A stretch of DNA of 64,000 bases, from NCBI RefSeq assembly GCF_000499845.2, contig NC_023753.2, positions 9,253,791-9,317,790 on the forward strand, read 5' to 3'. The first letter of the stretch is position 1; each line of letters opens with the position of its first letter. A program made the position numbers and the translations under genes. The notes below the pieces were generated by a model that ran no database searches, was not told the DNA's origin, and saw only the letters and a program-made list of their open reading frames with translations. The stretch is from Phaseolus vulgaris. Its lineage: Eukaryota; Streptophyta; Magnoliopsida; Fabales; Fabaceae. Shown in pieces: positions 24,901 through 36,280 of this stretch.

Positions 24901-27900
24901 TTCTTTAGAGACAAAAAAGGAACTAACTCCCATGTTTTGTTATGTTCATGAGCCACATTTCAGTAATCATGGTTTGTCACCACCTAGAATAATCAAGTGC
25001 TTCTGTCACATTTTTAGGAATAGTAATAAAGAAAAGGAAGAAATAAAGGAATAATAGGAAGGAGACAACATGTGGTAGTAGCTAAGAAAATTGTAAATAG
25101 GATGAGGACTACTTTATGAAGATAAAGGGAATACCCAAATCTTTGGGTATTGTGACGTTGATTGGACTGGTTCTCCTATGGATAGCCGTTCTACAACAGG
25201 TTATTCTGTTTTGCTTGAGGAAATAATATTATCTTTTGGAAGGGCAAGAAACAAAATGTTGTTGCCCGATTAGCTGTTCAAGCTGTGTATAGAGCAATGG
25301 CTTCCCTCCCTTGTGAGCTTGTGGTATCAAAGTCTATCCTAGCAAAATTTGATGGACCTGTTGTGCCACCTGCTATCTGGCACTATCAAACCACTCACGA
25401 ATATCTAGTCCAATGCACGAGATGTACATGCCTCGAGATTAGGCCACGTGGGGGTGTGTGCTAGAGATCCTACAATTTACAGTATATAAGTGGGAGCAAC
25501 CCTCACCTTACAAGCCAGTTTTCCATGGATGAGTTAGCCTTAAACTCACTTCTTAATAAATATCAAAATAATGATGAAAGAATTATATCATTCTCATAAA
25601 ACTAACAAAGAAAAGAAATAGTGTGGGTTGGAACAGAAGGACACTTTCTCCATGTTGATAATGCGCTCTCCTATTAAAGTTTAAGTAATTCTATTAATAT
25701 CAACCAGATATGTTGATTCAAAAGCTAGAGGCTAGAAGATTTTATGCTTCTAATCACCTTGCGCCAAATGATTATGATTTGTTTTGAGTGTTTAATCTTG
25801 CTTTTGGTGTTGTAATTTTGAAGTTTGTTTTTATGTAAAGGGTTTGATCTAGCATATCACTGACTGAGGTTTTACTCAAACAAAATGAGATCCTAAGCAC
25901 CAGACCTAATTCTTTAGGCATTACATGACCCAAAGAAAAGGGCATTACAGTTCCATTAAATGCTTAGAAATTCATTTCAAGGCTTTAGACCTGTCCTACT
26001 ACCAATAACATCAATCAATTAAGAAAATCAAATATAAACACTACACCCAAATATAAGAAGCCAAGCAAGTTTACAATTTCTAGCTGGTATATACAAATTA
26101 CATACCCAACCAAAATATGTCCTAGATCATTTATATAGAGAGCTAAAGTGACTCAATATTATAATTATATCAAAATCATAATTAAACCACATTTCAAAGT
26201 TACTATACATTATATCATATAAATGGATTACATTTTCTCAACGGTGTCCAATTGCACTTGTGTAGCTTGCACAAGTGTCCAATATCAAATGATTGACGAT
26301 ACTTACTTTCCTTTCCGGAGGCAGTGTTGTCATCCACTCATCCCTTTGTGGCTCCACTTTAACCTCTGTCTGTGCCAGAAGTTCTTCATCACCCTCCATG
26401 GAAATACCTGCCAAAGAATTCCTAGCAATAAGATAACAGTTCGCAGGTAATAATAGTACCCAAATATATGCTCTTTCCTTCCAAGAAAGACATGTATATG
26501 GGGTGGGGGTTTCCAACCTAAACAGTTACAAGACCAGCAAGAGGCAAAAGTACATCCCAAATACCACAAATTAAGCACACTATCACCAAATCAACAGGCA
26601 CTGACACTTTATGTTGGTTTTCAGGAATATGAGTACAGTACCTTCTCCCAGTGATATGGTAGATCATAGCAATTAAGAAAATAAGAATAAAAAGAGGCCT
26701 CTAAAATGATTTTAATCATTATGTACAGTAAAACTAGAACATAAGGTAACTTTAAAGGTTGAAACAACCTGCAAATTTTCTCCTCTACTTCATTATAAAT
26801 ACAAAATATTAACAATTTTTCTTTGGCTTACATGAGAAATGATAATATGCTTTACAAACTTAGAAAATGTAATTCCCACACTAAGCTCATTTTGCTCTAT
26901 ATTTTCCTCCACGTCCCTTCCCACCACCTTTTCATGTTTTACATAGGCAATTGGTGCTACAATTATCTCTAACACAACTTAACCCTTTCAATTTCCCCAC
27001 CCACCTTTCAAATTTTTACCTCAAAAAAGTGACCTCAAGAAACTAGACAAGAACCCTCTCTACATTGTGGAACTCACCTTGAGATCTTCTCCATAGCGCA
27101 GCCTCACGCATAGTTTTAAGTTGAGCCTGCAGTCACATGATGATATTAGGGCTTCAATCACTAATAGTATAGCCAGACAAATAAGTTCAAATTACCTTAA
27201 ATTCCTCTTGTTCTTGCTTGAGTTTGATTTTCTCATCCATTGCTTTCCGCTGCAAAAAGCACACAACATCATCTTGTTAATAAAAAGAATTCAAATATAT
27301 TACAAAAATATCTAATCTAGCATATGTCAAATGTGAGAACAAAACATCTCCTCAGAAAAAGAAATACATGCCAAAACAAAACAGCATTCTTAATAAACAA
27401 AATTCTATAGGGAAAAACCAAAGGAAAAGTTAAAGATACAAGAAATAAATTAAAAGGCCAGTGCTGAAATTTATATAATTACCAAGTTTCGTGTGAAACC
27501 ACTAATTCATCTTACTAGTGGGCAAGATTGTTTGTTCTAGCTTCTTTTGGGGGATATATTACTCTTTTCAATAAATTTTCTCAAAAGCAGCAAAAAATAT
27601 ACTATTTACCCTAGAATAAGACAACCCAAACATACCTAATCAGCCCCCAATGATTGCTTATTCACTAGCAAACAACACAACACATGAATGTCAGCAATAT
27701 CGTAGGTCAAATGCAAGAAATTGCTAACAGCTTTTGCTTTTTCAAATGACTTCTTCAGCCATGTCACACTAAATTATTCACTATTCAAGTTCCTTGAACA
27801 ACAATTCTGCTTCACACACAAACTTTTTAAACACTTGATGATTTTTGACAGATCTGGAGTCCTTAAAGTGCAAAAAGAGCTTATCACTATTTTTCTTAGT

Positions 27901-30822
27901 TGAAAATAAACAAGTGCCTTCCCTGTTGCTGAATCCAAACAGAGGAAATAAATTCCCTCAAATCATAGGTAAGGATCTGAACTCAAATAAAAATCAATTG
28001 TAAATAAAATAAACCCAAATTGCCAAGAACTCTGCCGCTCATAGTGTTCCCACTACCCAACTCAAGAAGGATACATAACTATTCCCTGATTCACATCCTA
28101 TCTTTTCTGTAAGAAAGGACTTTGTGCTATATTTTCTGTACAAGTTTAAAAAGCTAATATTTTTTACTTTCAAGTGAAACAATCAACCAATAAAACAAAA
28201 AGGCAAAAGAAAACCCATAGGTAAACCAATTAACCAAGTGTATACCTTAAAAAGAAAGAGTTGCAAGCATATAGCATGAAAAAAACTTTAACTTCAATAA
28301 TAAACCACCCTTCTAGCAGGATCACCTTTTCTGGATCTTGTAACTCTTTGAAAGCTTTATTTAACTTAATGAATGCCTGGTGGGCTTGCGGATGAGAGCA
28401 TTTATCTGGATGAACCAATAGTGATATCTTCCAGTACCTAAATGGCATTAATCAAGACAACATTAGACAACCAAATGATCTTGATCATACGTAGTCATTT
28501 GATGGCCAAAGATTGGATTTTTTTGTTGTTATTGTATAGAATATAGAACTTAATATATTTTAGAGACATTTCCCTTTTAGTTCCCAGTATAGATATAGAA
28601 TGTCTCCCTTTTAGTTCCCAGTATAGATATAGAATGCCTCCCTTTTAGTTCCCAGCATAGATATAGAATGTCTTGGGTACATGCTTATGTTTTTAGTACA
28701 GAACAGACTGTTATAGTCCACATTTTGTTTTTAACATGATAATACAATTATACAATGATTTGGATCATGATGATTTACAAACTTCTTTGGAGCAGTAAGG
28801 CAGCACAGTTGTACTAAATAATCACTCAGAGAACACCCATTTCCTAACTAACTCTGTTTAGGGTGGGGGCACAACACAGTTGAATCAGTTTTTAAAATAA
28901 TTAATTCAAACACAAAATTAACCACAAATGCTTTCTTCTTTGATCAATTAAAAAAATCACATAAGAGAACTTACCTTTTCTTAACATTTCCATCGGACAT
29001 ATTATGATTGACTCCTAGAACATCATATGGACTATCAGCCTCAACTTCCATTATTCTGGTCACCTGAGAAATAAACAGACAATAACTTGTACCTCAGCAT
29101 TCAATTAGAGATAAGTATCCAAAACCTAATTCAGAAATAAAGTAACAAGTAATCTGAGAATTAAAGAGTTTCTCCCCTGAAAGAAACTCTTTAAAAAAAG
29201 ATAAAAATTACAAAACAGATATAACCAGTTGTAAAATCAAAAAGATTAAATGGAAAAATATAAAGATTCCTGCGTTCAAAGAGCCAAACTACCATCAACA
29301 CCACCCCCAAAAAAATCTGAGAGATGAACAACTGGAGCTTCCCTGGAGACTCCATGATCAGAGAAAACCAAACTATCTTTATCCCATAACAAAGCAGACA
29401 GTTAAAGATTAACCCAGAAGTTCAAATACATCAAACGTTAATGGCTTGTCAAATTCAGATGACAGATTGTTCAGTTTAGCTGAAGGAATCCAAATTGAAG
29501 AAGTTATTTCTCATGTCCCCCAAATAAAATCCAATCTTATAAGTGGAAAACCAATACATCATATATCAATCATTAAATCTAAGTATTTTATTTTAATATT
29601 TGAAGAAAGAAAAAAATCCTGATTAATGACACTGGGATTAAATACCTCTTCAAAACGTTCTGCATCATTAGCTGATTCTGCTTCAGAAACCATAGCTGGT
29701 GGTGCAGGTCCAATAAATAGTTCACTATCATCATCCAATTCGGCCTCTCTAAAGACATTAGCATTAAAAATCATCCACCATCATCAGACGTAAATTGACT
29801 CCATTGAGACAGGAAACATAATCAATAGGAACTTAAATGGGTTGGCACCTGAGCTCAGTCTGCGCCTCTGTTAATTTGGCAGCAGCAGCCAGTAATTCAG
29901 CTGATGGCATTGCAGGGCCAATCATCCTGCACAGTAAAGTAAGCAATAACTTCAAATAAATAAATAAATAATGTCAACAAAATGACAAAAAGAATTGTCA
30001 CCTTTTCCTAGGACCTGCAGAATGATCATCTGGAGATGCGAGCACATGGTCATCCACCATCTGTTCCTTTTCAACATCCACTGGAACTGAACCGGATTCA
30101 GGCACCGGTGCAGAAGCCTCAGCTTGCTCATTTATTATGGGATTTGTGTAGGAGAGAATGAGAGGGCCAAGAACATCCAAAGTAGGGCGAGCTTTAGAAG
30201 GCAGCAAGAAAACCCCATCTCCGTTCTCCTTAAGGTTTAATGAAAGAAACAGCTTCTTCAAATGCTTCGCCAAAGATCGTTCTGATATACCCTTTATGTC
30301 AACAGCTTGTCCATCATCAATCATTTGCAAAAGCTAAACACAACCACAACAACAAAAAGACCAGTAAGAACCAAGCATATATTGTGAAATATGCAATATA
30401 ATATAACCAATTTCAATTTAAAACACTAATCTAGTGTTCACAAAAAAAACACTATCAATGAAATTGGCAAAGCATGGGAAGAGAAATGAAAGTGAAACCT
30501 GCTTCAAATCGTTGCCGACGTTGGGGAACTCTATCATCATATCGGTTATCACAGTTTCAGGCAGAACCCTAGGTTGTTTGTCTTCATCCTCCGAAGAGTT
30601 GGAGGAGTCATCGGAATCATGGAGCCTCTTCCTCTTTTTCTTCTCTCTGTCTCTCCTCTTTCTCCTTCGCTCCTCCTTCTCCTCGCTCCTTCTGCGCCGC
30701 TCCTTTTCGCGTCGCCGCCGCCGCCGCCGCGAAGAGCGGTCAGAGTCCGACGAGGACGACGGAGAGGATGAGGACGTAGACGAGTCATGTAGACGACGCT
30801 TCTTCTTTCTTCTGTCACCCAT
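21962..30822 (-). CDS. GPALPP-motif, J-domain, DUF3752 nuclear protein (At1g65280-like)
   Basis: Eleven exons on the minus strand: 30822-30499, 30333-30002, 29926-29849, 29748-29646, 29063-28975, 28437-28326, 27249-27196, 27126-27078, 26407-26307, 22539-22424, 22310-21962. All junctions keep frame and give 568 aa. Residues 1-80 are a charged Arg/Ser/Lys/Glu region like splicing-factor RS tails. Two GPALPP-like motifs follow (IGPAMP about 221-226, IGPAPP about 257-262). A J domain (about 290-350) has HPDK with HPD at 318-320, so it should stimulate an Hsp70. The C-terminus (KMNYLEAYNEATALAS, NKAKRSKTLVQKHQE) is the DUF3752 type. A nuclear, RNA-processing role is inferred from the RS region and relatives, not shown. 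The ninth intron holds retroelement debris. Exon 5 to 6 is the split inside the J domain. Confidence 0.9.
22664..22765 (+). repeat. LTR-type repeat remnant, copy 2 (inside intron 9 of the J-domain gene)
   Basis: It begins TGTTGGAGATTTCACATC, then AACTAGAG. A shortened block follows with TTTACAGTATGTGGGAGCAA and CCTCACCTTACAAGC. This is the same module order as the copies at 25457 and 55573, with internal loss. A copia RNase H relic follows directly on the same strand. Confidence 0.7.
22771..22960 (+). pseudogene. copia RNase H C-terminal relic
   Basis: The frame PMKMYYDNQAALHITFNP, FHERTKPLKLIVNIL matches the copia segment (CDNQAALHIAxNPxFHERTKHIE). The usual HIEIDCHFIRE is garbled. It lies on the plus strand, opposite to the host gene. 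Confidence 0.8.
23240..23700 (-). pseudogene. copia integrase relic (minus strand)
   Basis: The minus-strand translation gives KVLRSNNAK, a stop, then ILHQFTCPHTPQQNG and ERKNRHLVETARTLLFGANM. It continues with PVHCWGDAILIASFPIKRMP and PRVFGCVCFVHDISPGLDKL. This is the integrase C-terminal half, with the catalytic Glu in VERKNRHL. Frameshifts and stops make it non-functional. Confidence 0.85.
24000..24600 (-). pseudogene. copia gag zinc knuckle, protease and GAG-pre-integrase relic (minus strand)
   Basis: Going along the minus strand, a CCHC knuckle (CTYCKRMGHTLENC) lies near 24580-24530. A protease-like WIID-stop-GACDHISGN lies near 24360, where a stop replaces the usual Ser of the DSGA active site. 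A stretch SFPKTLHFINLANRSKVASK to CSVRFDANSF follows (24312-24037). The order runs toward the integrase relic at 23700, so both belong to one minus-strand copy. Confidence 0.8.
24768..24956 (-). pseudogene. copia reverse transcriptase N-terminal relic (displaced)
   Basis: The translation reads HNKTWELVPFLSLKKTLCCS, WVYAIKVGPNDDVDGIKARL and EAKGYTLIYGLDYSKF. This matches the start of copia RT. It lies upstream of the gag relic on the same strand, whereas RT should follow integrase. The segment was moved by rearrangement or comes from a second copy. Confidence 0.82.
25130..25456 (+). pseudogene. copia RNase H N-terminal relic leading into an LTR
   Basis: The plus strand encodes YCDVDWTGSPMDSRSTTGYS, then, across a stop and frame changes, the counterparts of KKQNVVARLAVQAVYRAM. 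A purine-rich GTGGGGGTG tract and an LTR-like start at 25457 come next. RNase H, polypurine tract and LTR in this order mark a plus-strand 3' end of a copia copy. Confidence 0.8.
25457..25562 (+). repeat. LTR-type repeat remnant, copy 3, joined to a copia RNase H
   Basis: It opens TGTGCTAGAGATCCTACAAT, then TTACAGTATATAAGTGGGAG, CAACCCTCACCTTACAAGCC and a TTAGCCTTAAACTCACTTCT end. The position right after an RNase H relic and purine tract identifies the wider TGTTGGAGATCCCAC family as a copia LTR. Confidence 0.72.
28571..28672. repeat. 34-bp tandem repeat, three copies
   Basis: Three head-to-tail units starting TCCCTTTTAGTTCCCAG, differing by one or two bases each. They lie in intron 5 of the J-domain gene, between the two exons that encode the J domain. 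Confidence 0.9.
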
Positions 30823-32266
30823 TTTGGGAATTCACCGATTCGCACCAAAAATCTGAATATGAATTATCACAAACAACGAATCAATCATTACTCTTGTATT
30901 TTACCGCTTTCTGCACTTATTTTTTCCAAACTTTTTTTAAATGTACTCATACATAAATGCCAAGAAAACAAAAGTAAAAATGTGTTAAGAAATATTTGCT
31001 ATGGATATTTAATTTATTTTATTTTAATTTATTTCTTTCTATTAAATCTTGTTTATGTATTAATCCTTATATGATTTAAAATAATTAAAATAAATAGTTT
31101 AATATTCAATATAACATACTTTTTTTAATAAAAGCGTCCACCATCAAATGTAATAATATAATTACATCTTTAGGAAGTTGTGTTAATAATTTGAAGTTGT
31201 TGTTTTATTAAATAAACAAAAAATAGTATCTGGTGATATTATTATTAAAAAAACAAACACTCACTTTTTATAAAAAAAAAAAAGTAGGTTAACAAGTTAT
31301 AATTTTAATTTTGTAAAATTATATAATTTGTAACTTCTTAAAATATTTTCTAAGAGTATTAACTAATAAAGGTTTTTTAGCATGCTATAATTTACATATT
31401 ACATGTGTTAACTATTATTAGTGTAAAATGTAAGATATTCCAATATTACCAAAAATATTCAAGTTTTCATTTTTTTTATATTTATATAAATAACATGTGA
31501 CTAGTATGTTCACTTTTTAAGCCAAGTTGTGATTCTTTATTAAAAAAATAGTAACTTCATTGTAAGTATTATTACTACAGCTATAGTAATACTATATATT
31601 GTATGCAATATATAGTGTAAATATGTTTGCCTACTTTTAAAATGTTTATGAATCCAAACATGCATGTATTCTTATTTATTTGTATTGTCCATGTTTCTAA
31701 TATTTTAAACATATCGAACACATTACTGAAATCAATACTCTAAACACTAAGTATATTAACATTTGCTTGCAACTATAACAAATCCTATGATAGTTTGATT
31801 CATGAAAAGATCATTCTTATTATCCAGAGATGGCTTTATTTACTTCTAATATAAGAGTCAAAAATAGTATTGATAAGAACAAATTTCTAATACTTAAGTG
31901 TATAACACATGTAAGATGTAAACCATTTCATACATATTTTCTTTCTTTTTTTCTTGTTAGCAATTCTTTTTTATTTTTCTTGTTTTGTTTGAAAAACAAA
32001 CACAATAAAGTGATGGTTGATTTTCCCTGTAACATATCAGTCTTGATCTTATCATAAGAAATTTTTTATTTACTCTTACTGATTTAAAAGACCTTTTAGA
32101 GTTTATTGAGCACATTTCATATCCATCACTTGAATCCTCGTACTTATGTATAGCGACGATGACACGCGAAGAAGAACTGTCGTTGGAGAAGAAAAGTGGT
32201 GGTTGTCTTGCTAGGATGGTTGTACTCATCAAAGAAGAATGTAAGTTTTTCGTGAACCTGTTGAAC
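30823..32266. other. promoter flank of the J-domain gene and AT-rich intergenic DNA
   Basis: The first 40 bp upstream of the ATG are likely 5'UTR on the minus strand. No clear TATA box is seen. From 31000 to 32100 the DNA is very AT-rich with no supported gene on either strand. Confidence 0.5.
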
Positions 32267-32490
32267 TTCGGATATGTATATCCGAAAGTGAATTTTGTTA
32301 TGTAAGTCTTATGCGAATGTTGAAATTCAGAGGTTTCCCGGATGTTGTAATCTAGAAGCACAAAGTAGGAGTGATGACTTGTGGATTTGGATATTCGTAA
32401 ATATTTTGGATACGATAATCCGGAAGCCAATGCTCAGTGATTTTTCTGGATGCATAAATCCATAAGTGTGTTTCAGATATGATAATCCAA
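32267..32490. repeat. left array of near-palindromes (CGGATAT...ATATCCG type)
   Basis: About six units spaced 35-50 bp apart each resemble CGGATATGTATATCCG. The first copy, near 32268-32285, is almost perfect; later ones drift (TGGATACGATAATCCG, TGGATGCATAAATCCA, AGATATGATAATCCA). Matching units recur at 34197-34445 on the far side of the PMD relic. Confidence 0.7.
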
Positions 32491-32549
32491 AAGTAATTGT
32501 GTGTGTGTTTTTTTTTCATTTGAGGTCATTTTATGAAATGCTTAGGAAC

Positions 32550-33218
32550 ATGGTGAGGACTAGAGGAGGAAGATCTTCTAATGTGGATCGCATGCGACTA
32601 ACTGCATCTGTGAGAAGAAAGTGTGGTGGTCCTAGTAATTCAGTTGCAAATGGGGACTTTGAATAGAATATTGAACAAGAAGAAGTGGAAATTGAAGACG
32701 AAGGCTATCCAGGAGGGTCAGTGGATAAGTCATTACTAATTAATTATGAAGATCATGTGGCGAGACAGTTATGAATGATTTGGTAAGTAATGAACATTTT
32801 ATATGACTGGTTAATTGAGTGTGTTATGTATGTATTTGTTGATTATTGTAGGATCGTGGTGAGCTTAAGGTGGTTTCTCATGGGAGAAAGGTCAATAAGT
32901 TAGGAGCACCACACAAGAGCACAAAGGCTGCAGTAGATATGTCTGGCTTAGGTGGTTTCATTCATGCAAATTATGAGAATTTAGACAGAGGATTGTTTTG
33001 TGCATTCGTAGAGAGGTGGCATGTAGAGACAAACATATTTCATTTACTTATTGGGGAGATGATCATCATTATAGATGACATGTCAAATTTGTTGCATCTG
33101 GCCATTGTTGGACAATTTCATACGCACTAAACCTTAGATGCAAATAAGGCGAATGACTTGTTGTTAGAATCCTTATGTGTTGACCGTGGAGCTGCAATTG
33201 AAGAGACATGACACTAGC
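32550..33218 (+). pseudogene. plant mobile domain (PMD) transposon-derived gene, broken
   Basis: The relic starts MVRTRGGRSSNVDRMRLTAS. After a stop at 32663-32666 the frame continues with EGYPGGSVDKSLLINYEDHV. A gap with intron-like AG at 32850 comes next. Then DRGELKVVSHGRKVNKLG and YENLDRGLFCAFVERWHVET appear, followed by NIFHLLIGEMIIIIDDMSNL and LLHLAIVGQFHT, then a stop at 33128. The AFxERWxxET...FHLPxGExTITLxDVxxLLxLPI pattern is the PMD domain found in MULE/retroelement-linked and PP7-long-form-like proteins. Matching sequence continues weakly to about 33218 and is then cut by an LTR. Confidence 0.85.
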
Positions 33219-34180
33219 GAGATGACTCTAGTAACGTTGGGCCTATTTACGTTTTGTTTGCCCAAGCGAGCCCATTAGCGCCTAAGCGAAAAGTCACTTG
33301 AGTCCAAGCAAAATAGGTTAAATAAGAGGTTTTAGGCACAACCCTAATGTGCAAGATTGAGAGGAAAACACCATTGAGTGACTTGTGATCCAATTGGGAT
33401 AATAGAAGGTGTTAGAAGATGTGTGGCTAATTCTACTCTTTAGGATTGAGAGTAATTTGCTCAAACTTTAATGTATTGAGATGATCTCTGAACATAATAT
33501 TATGTTCTTGATTTATTATTGGTATTATTGTTTTGCATCTAATTCTTGTTTTTAAATTTGATTGGAAAGTATTTTTAGGGTTCTGACCTAAACAATAATA
33601 GTTAACATATTTGAGTGTTAGGAATAGACTTGAAATGTTAATTGTTATCAACGTATGATCTGAATTCTAAGTTGTTTTTATAAATATGCGAGAAATCAAT
33701 ATTTAAGAAGCATCTTAATAATTTTATATGCGAGGAATCGATATAAATGATTTTTATACGGATGTCAATATCAATCAAAGGACATAATATTATTAGGCTA
33801 ATCAAAATATACAAGAGTGAGAAAGATGAAACTCAATCCCTATTTTTCCAATTGAAGCAACAACTTTTTGCCTTGTTCTCTTCTTAATCATTGCTAGCAC
33901 AACAAATTCCAACAAAATTTTATTATTTTGTTTTATATTTAGTGAATGTTTTACTTGGTTGTTCAACTGTTCCTTGTGGGTTCGATATTTGTCCTTAGGG
34001 ACACATTATTACTTCTGACAACGTGATGCACTTGTCATAAAAAGTCATCAAGTTTTTGGCACCGTTGCCGGATATTGACTGCTCCAGATCAACATCGTCT
34101 AATCCATCCCACACATCAATCTCCCCTGAAATTCCCATGTGTGAATCCACGAAATCCATTGGCACTACTGTATACAAAAA
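33219..34180 (+). mobile_element. Athila-like Ty3/gypsy LTR with primer-binding site
   Basis: The LTR ends GTCATCA at 34050. AGTTTT and then TGGCACCGTTGCCGG (34057-34071) follow; the latter is close to the TGGCGCCGTTGCCGGGG primer-binding site of Athila-type elements. The 3' part has the usual Athila wording (GTGGGTTCGATATTTGTCC, then CAACGTGATGCACTTGTC). The left edge near 33219 is set where the PMD similarity stops and ATGACT mirrors AGTCAT. Only about 130 bp of internal sequence remain. No gag or pol is present. Confidence 0.65.
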
Positions 34181-34196
34181 AAGAACATATGTCAGG

Positions 34197-34445
34197 AACC
34201 TTTACCTTTCGGATATCCATATCCGTAACCCAAATTAGGAAGTTTCGGATATGCAAGTCCATAACTAATATGTCACTTTCAGATATGGCCATCCACAAGC
34301 TTATATGGACAAACATTAATACCTTCTGGATGCCAAGATCCACAAACCTATTATCTCATTACAGATATGGAAATCTGAAGTACACACTACATACTTCCGA
34401 ATTTCTGCATCCGTAGGCAACTTTCTGGATCCTGATATCCGGTAT
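34197..34445. repeat. right array of near-palindromes (CGGATAT...ATATCCG type)
   Basis: Seven units about 36 bp apart: CGGATATCCATATCCG, CGGATATGCAAGTCCA, AGATATGGCCATCCA, TGGATGCCAAGATCCA, AGATATGGAAATCTG, CGAATTTCTGCATCCG and TGGATCCTGATATCCG. They mirror the array at 32267-32490, so the two may be subterminal regions of one element holding the PMD relic. A minus-strand open frame across them is a by-product. Confidence 0.72.
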
Positions 34446-35529
34446 AAACTCAACATCATTTGCAAGTGAAAAGCACACGGAAACGATTTTCCTTACCTCA
34501 AAAGTCAACTGCACCGCATATAAAAGTAATGTCTTGGCCTTCACCACCACAACAAACCACTACACCATCACCACTTCTACTCAAAACGCCTTCACCACAA
34601 TAAACACCTCTTCTGCAACTTTTTTTGAAAATAAAGATGACATGGGCACTTTGGAGTTTTAAAATATATGTTGGATGCACATCAGAATTGAAATGGTGTA
34701 GGGAGAATTAGCCTAAAGTGATTTCAATAGACGAAGAGACATGAACTTATTGATGTCCATAAATTTTGATCAAAATGAAGTGAGAAGGAACCAAGAAAAT
34801 GAGCAGACATGATAACATTTTTTTATGTCATTGGCCAAATTCATTTATTCTTTTAAGAGACTTCATTTTTTTAACATTTTACATCAATTTTTCAACGATC
34901 GATGTAGAATCTTCTAACTATAACCATGTAGAATCTTATTTTTATGTCACTTTGATAATGTAATAAATCGTAACCATGATGAATAATCGGTAGAGTAATT
35001 CTTTTACAAAAATAACCATTTTATGAAAAAAAAATTATCTTGAAAATAAATAAATTGTATTTCAATATATGACTTTTTCTTTTATAAAATTGTGTTTATG
35101 CTTACAACTTCTCTTTTATTTTACTTTTTTTCTCTAAATAGTCTTGGTATTTTGGACTTTTTATCTTCCATTTTTGGTTATGGTAATTAGAGTTATCAAT
35201 TTGACCCATGATTCATGGGCTAACTCCAACCCATTATACAAATAAGCTCTTTTTTTTATTTTCCTACCAAATGAGTAGGTTGAAAAAGCCATAATCCGCA
35301 AAACTCACATTAAGTGGGTTAGAATCAGTATTAAAGTGTGTGAGACTTACTATAAGACTTCAATTAATTTTTAAATTATTTTAGAATCATATGAGTCTTT
35401 AAAATATTCTAAATTGAAAAATGATCCCTAAATACTTTACATTAACTATAAGTTGGTCCTTAATTAATTTTCATTATTTGTAACTTAATTAAAAAAGTTA
35501 GGGTCCAACCAAATTGCTGATCCATCATT
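34446..35529. other. intergenic DNA, no gene seen
   Basis: AT-rich. Contains a TTTGACCCATGATTCATGGG palindromic stretch at about 35198-35218 that resembles part of other dispersed repeats, but no coding region is supported. Confidence 0.5.
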
Positions 35530-36280
35530 ATTTTACATGGGTCTATCCTTGGCAGACCTTGTATTAACTTGACCTAACACAACTCAATCTCAACTTGGCC
35601 TAACATGGATCCAATTTGACTTGGCCTCAGCTTGTCATGAACCTGAAATTACTCGACTCAATGCAGTCTCGACACAACTTAGTCTGACATGAGTTTGAGT
35701 CGACTTAACCCAACATGGGCCAGACTTGACACAACCTGACATGGACCCAACTTAAGTCGGTCCAACCTAGATCATACTTGACTCGACATGATATGGGCCT
35801 TACATGACTTGGCTCGAGGTGGGTCTGACTCATCTCGACCTGAGCTAGGCCCGAAATGAATTGACCCAAGGTGGACCCGAAATAACGTGTCTTGAAGTCA
35901 ACCTATTTGACTTGAGCCCAACCCAACCTTGCCCAAATTGACCTAGAATCGAATTTAGAAAACCTAGTCTCTGCCCGACTCAATCTGACCTAGGCGTGAC
36001 TCGACTTGGCCAACGTAACTACAACTTAACTTGGCCTAATATGAGTTGAACCTTTGTCAAACTGACTTGCCCTGCCTGAAACTGGACTCAACCTGACCTG
36101 GACTTGGTTTGACCTAACTTGTCCCAACTCATGCTCAATTTGACTCAACATGTCTTAGGTCAGGTCTAACTTGGTTTGAATGAACTTGATCTGTCTCAGC
36201 CTAGCCTAGACTCAACCTGATTTGCGTCCATCTCGGTTAGTTAGATATGGTCGGTTGACCTAACATGACCTAAGCTTGAC
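35530..36280. repeat. degenerate short-period repeat (TTGACCTAACATG-like)
   Basis: Some 750 bp are built from variants of a roughly 10-11 base word: TTGACCTAAC, CTTGGCCTAACATGG, CTCAACCTGA, CTCGACCTGAG and similar, all in the same direction. GC content is clearly above the flanks. Stops occur in all frames, so this is not a protein repeat. Confidence 0.75.

Noticed and set aside
30434..30856. Long plus-strand open frame opposite the first exon of the J-domain gene
   Set aside because: It mirrors the Arg/Ser-rich coding strand; its Leu/Ser/Phe repeats are the reverse reading of purine-rich codons. The minus frame has the conserved protein and splice sites.
33960..33985. GTGGGTTCGATATTTG resembling a tRNA T-loop
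   Set aside because: No acceptor stem or other arms around it; it belongs to the Athila-like LTR wording.
34116..34343. Minus-strand open frame with repeated SDILVMDLHIRN-like words
   Set aside because: The apparent protein repeat is produced by the palindrome array itself and also appears in other frames.
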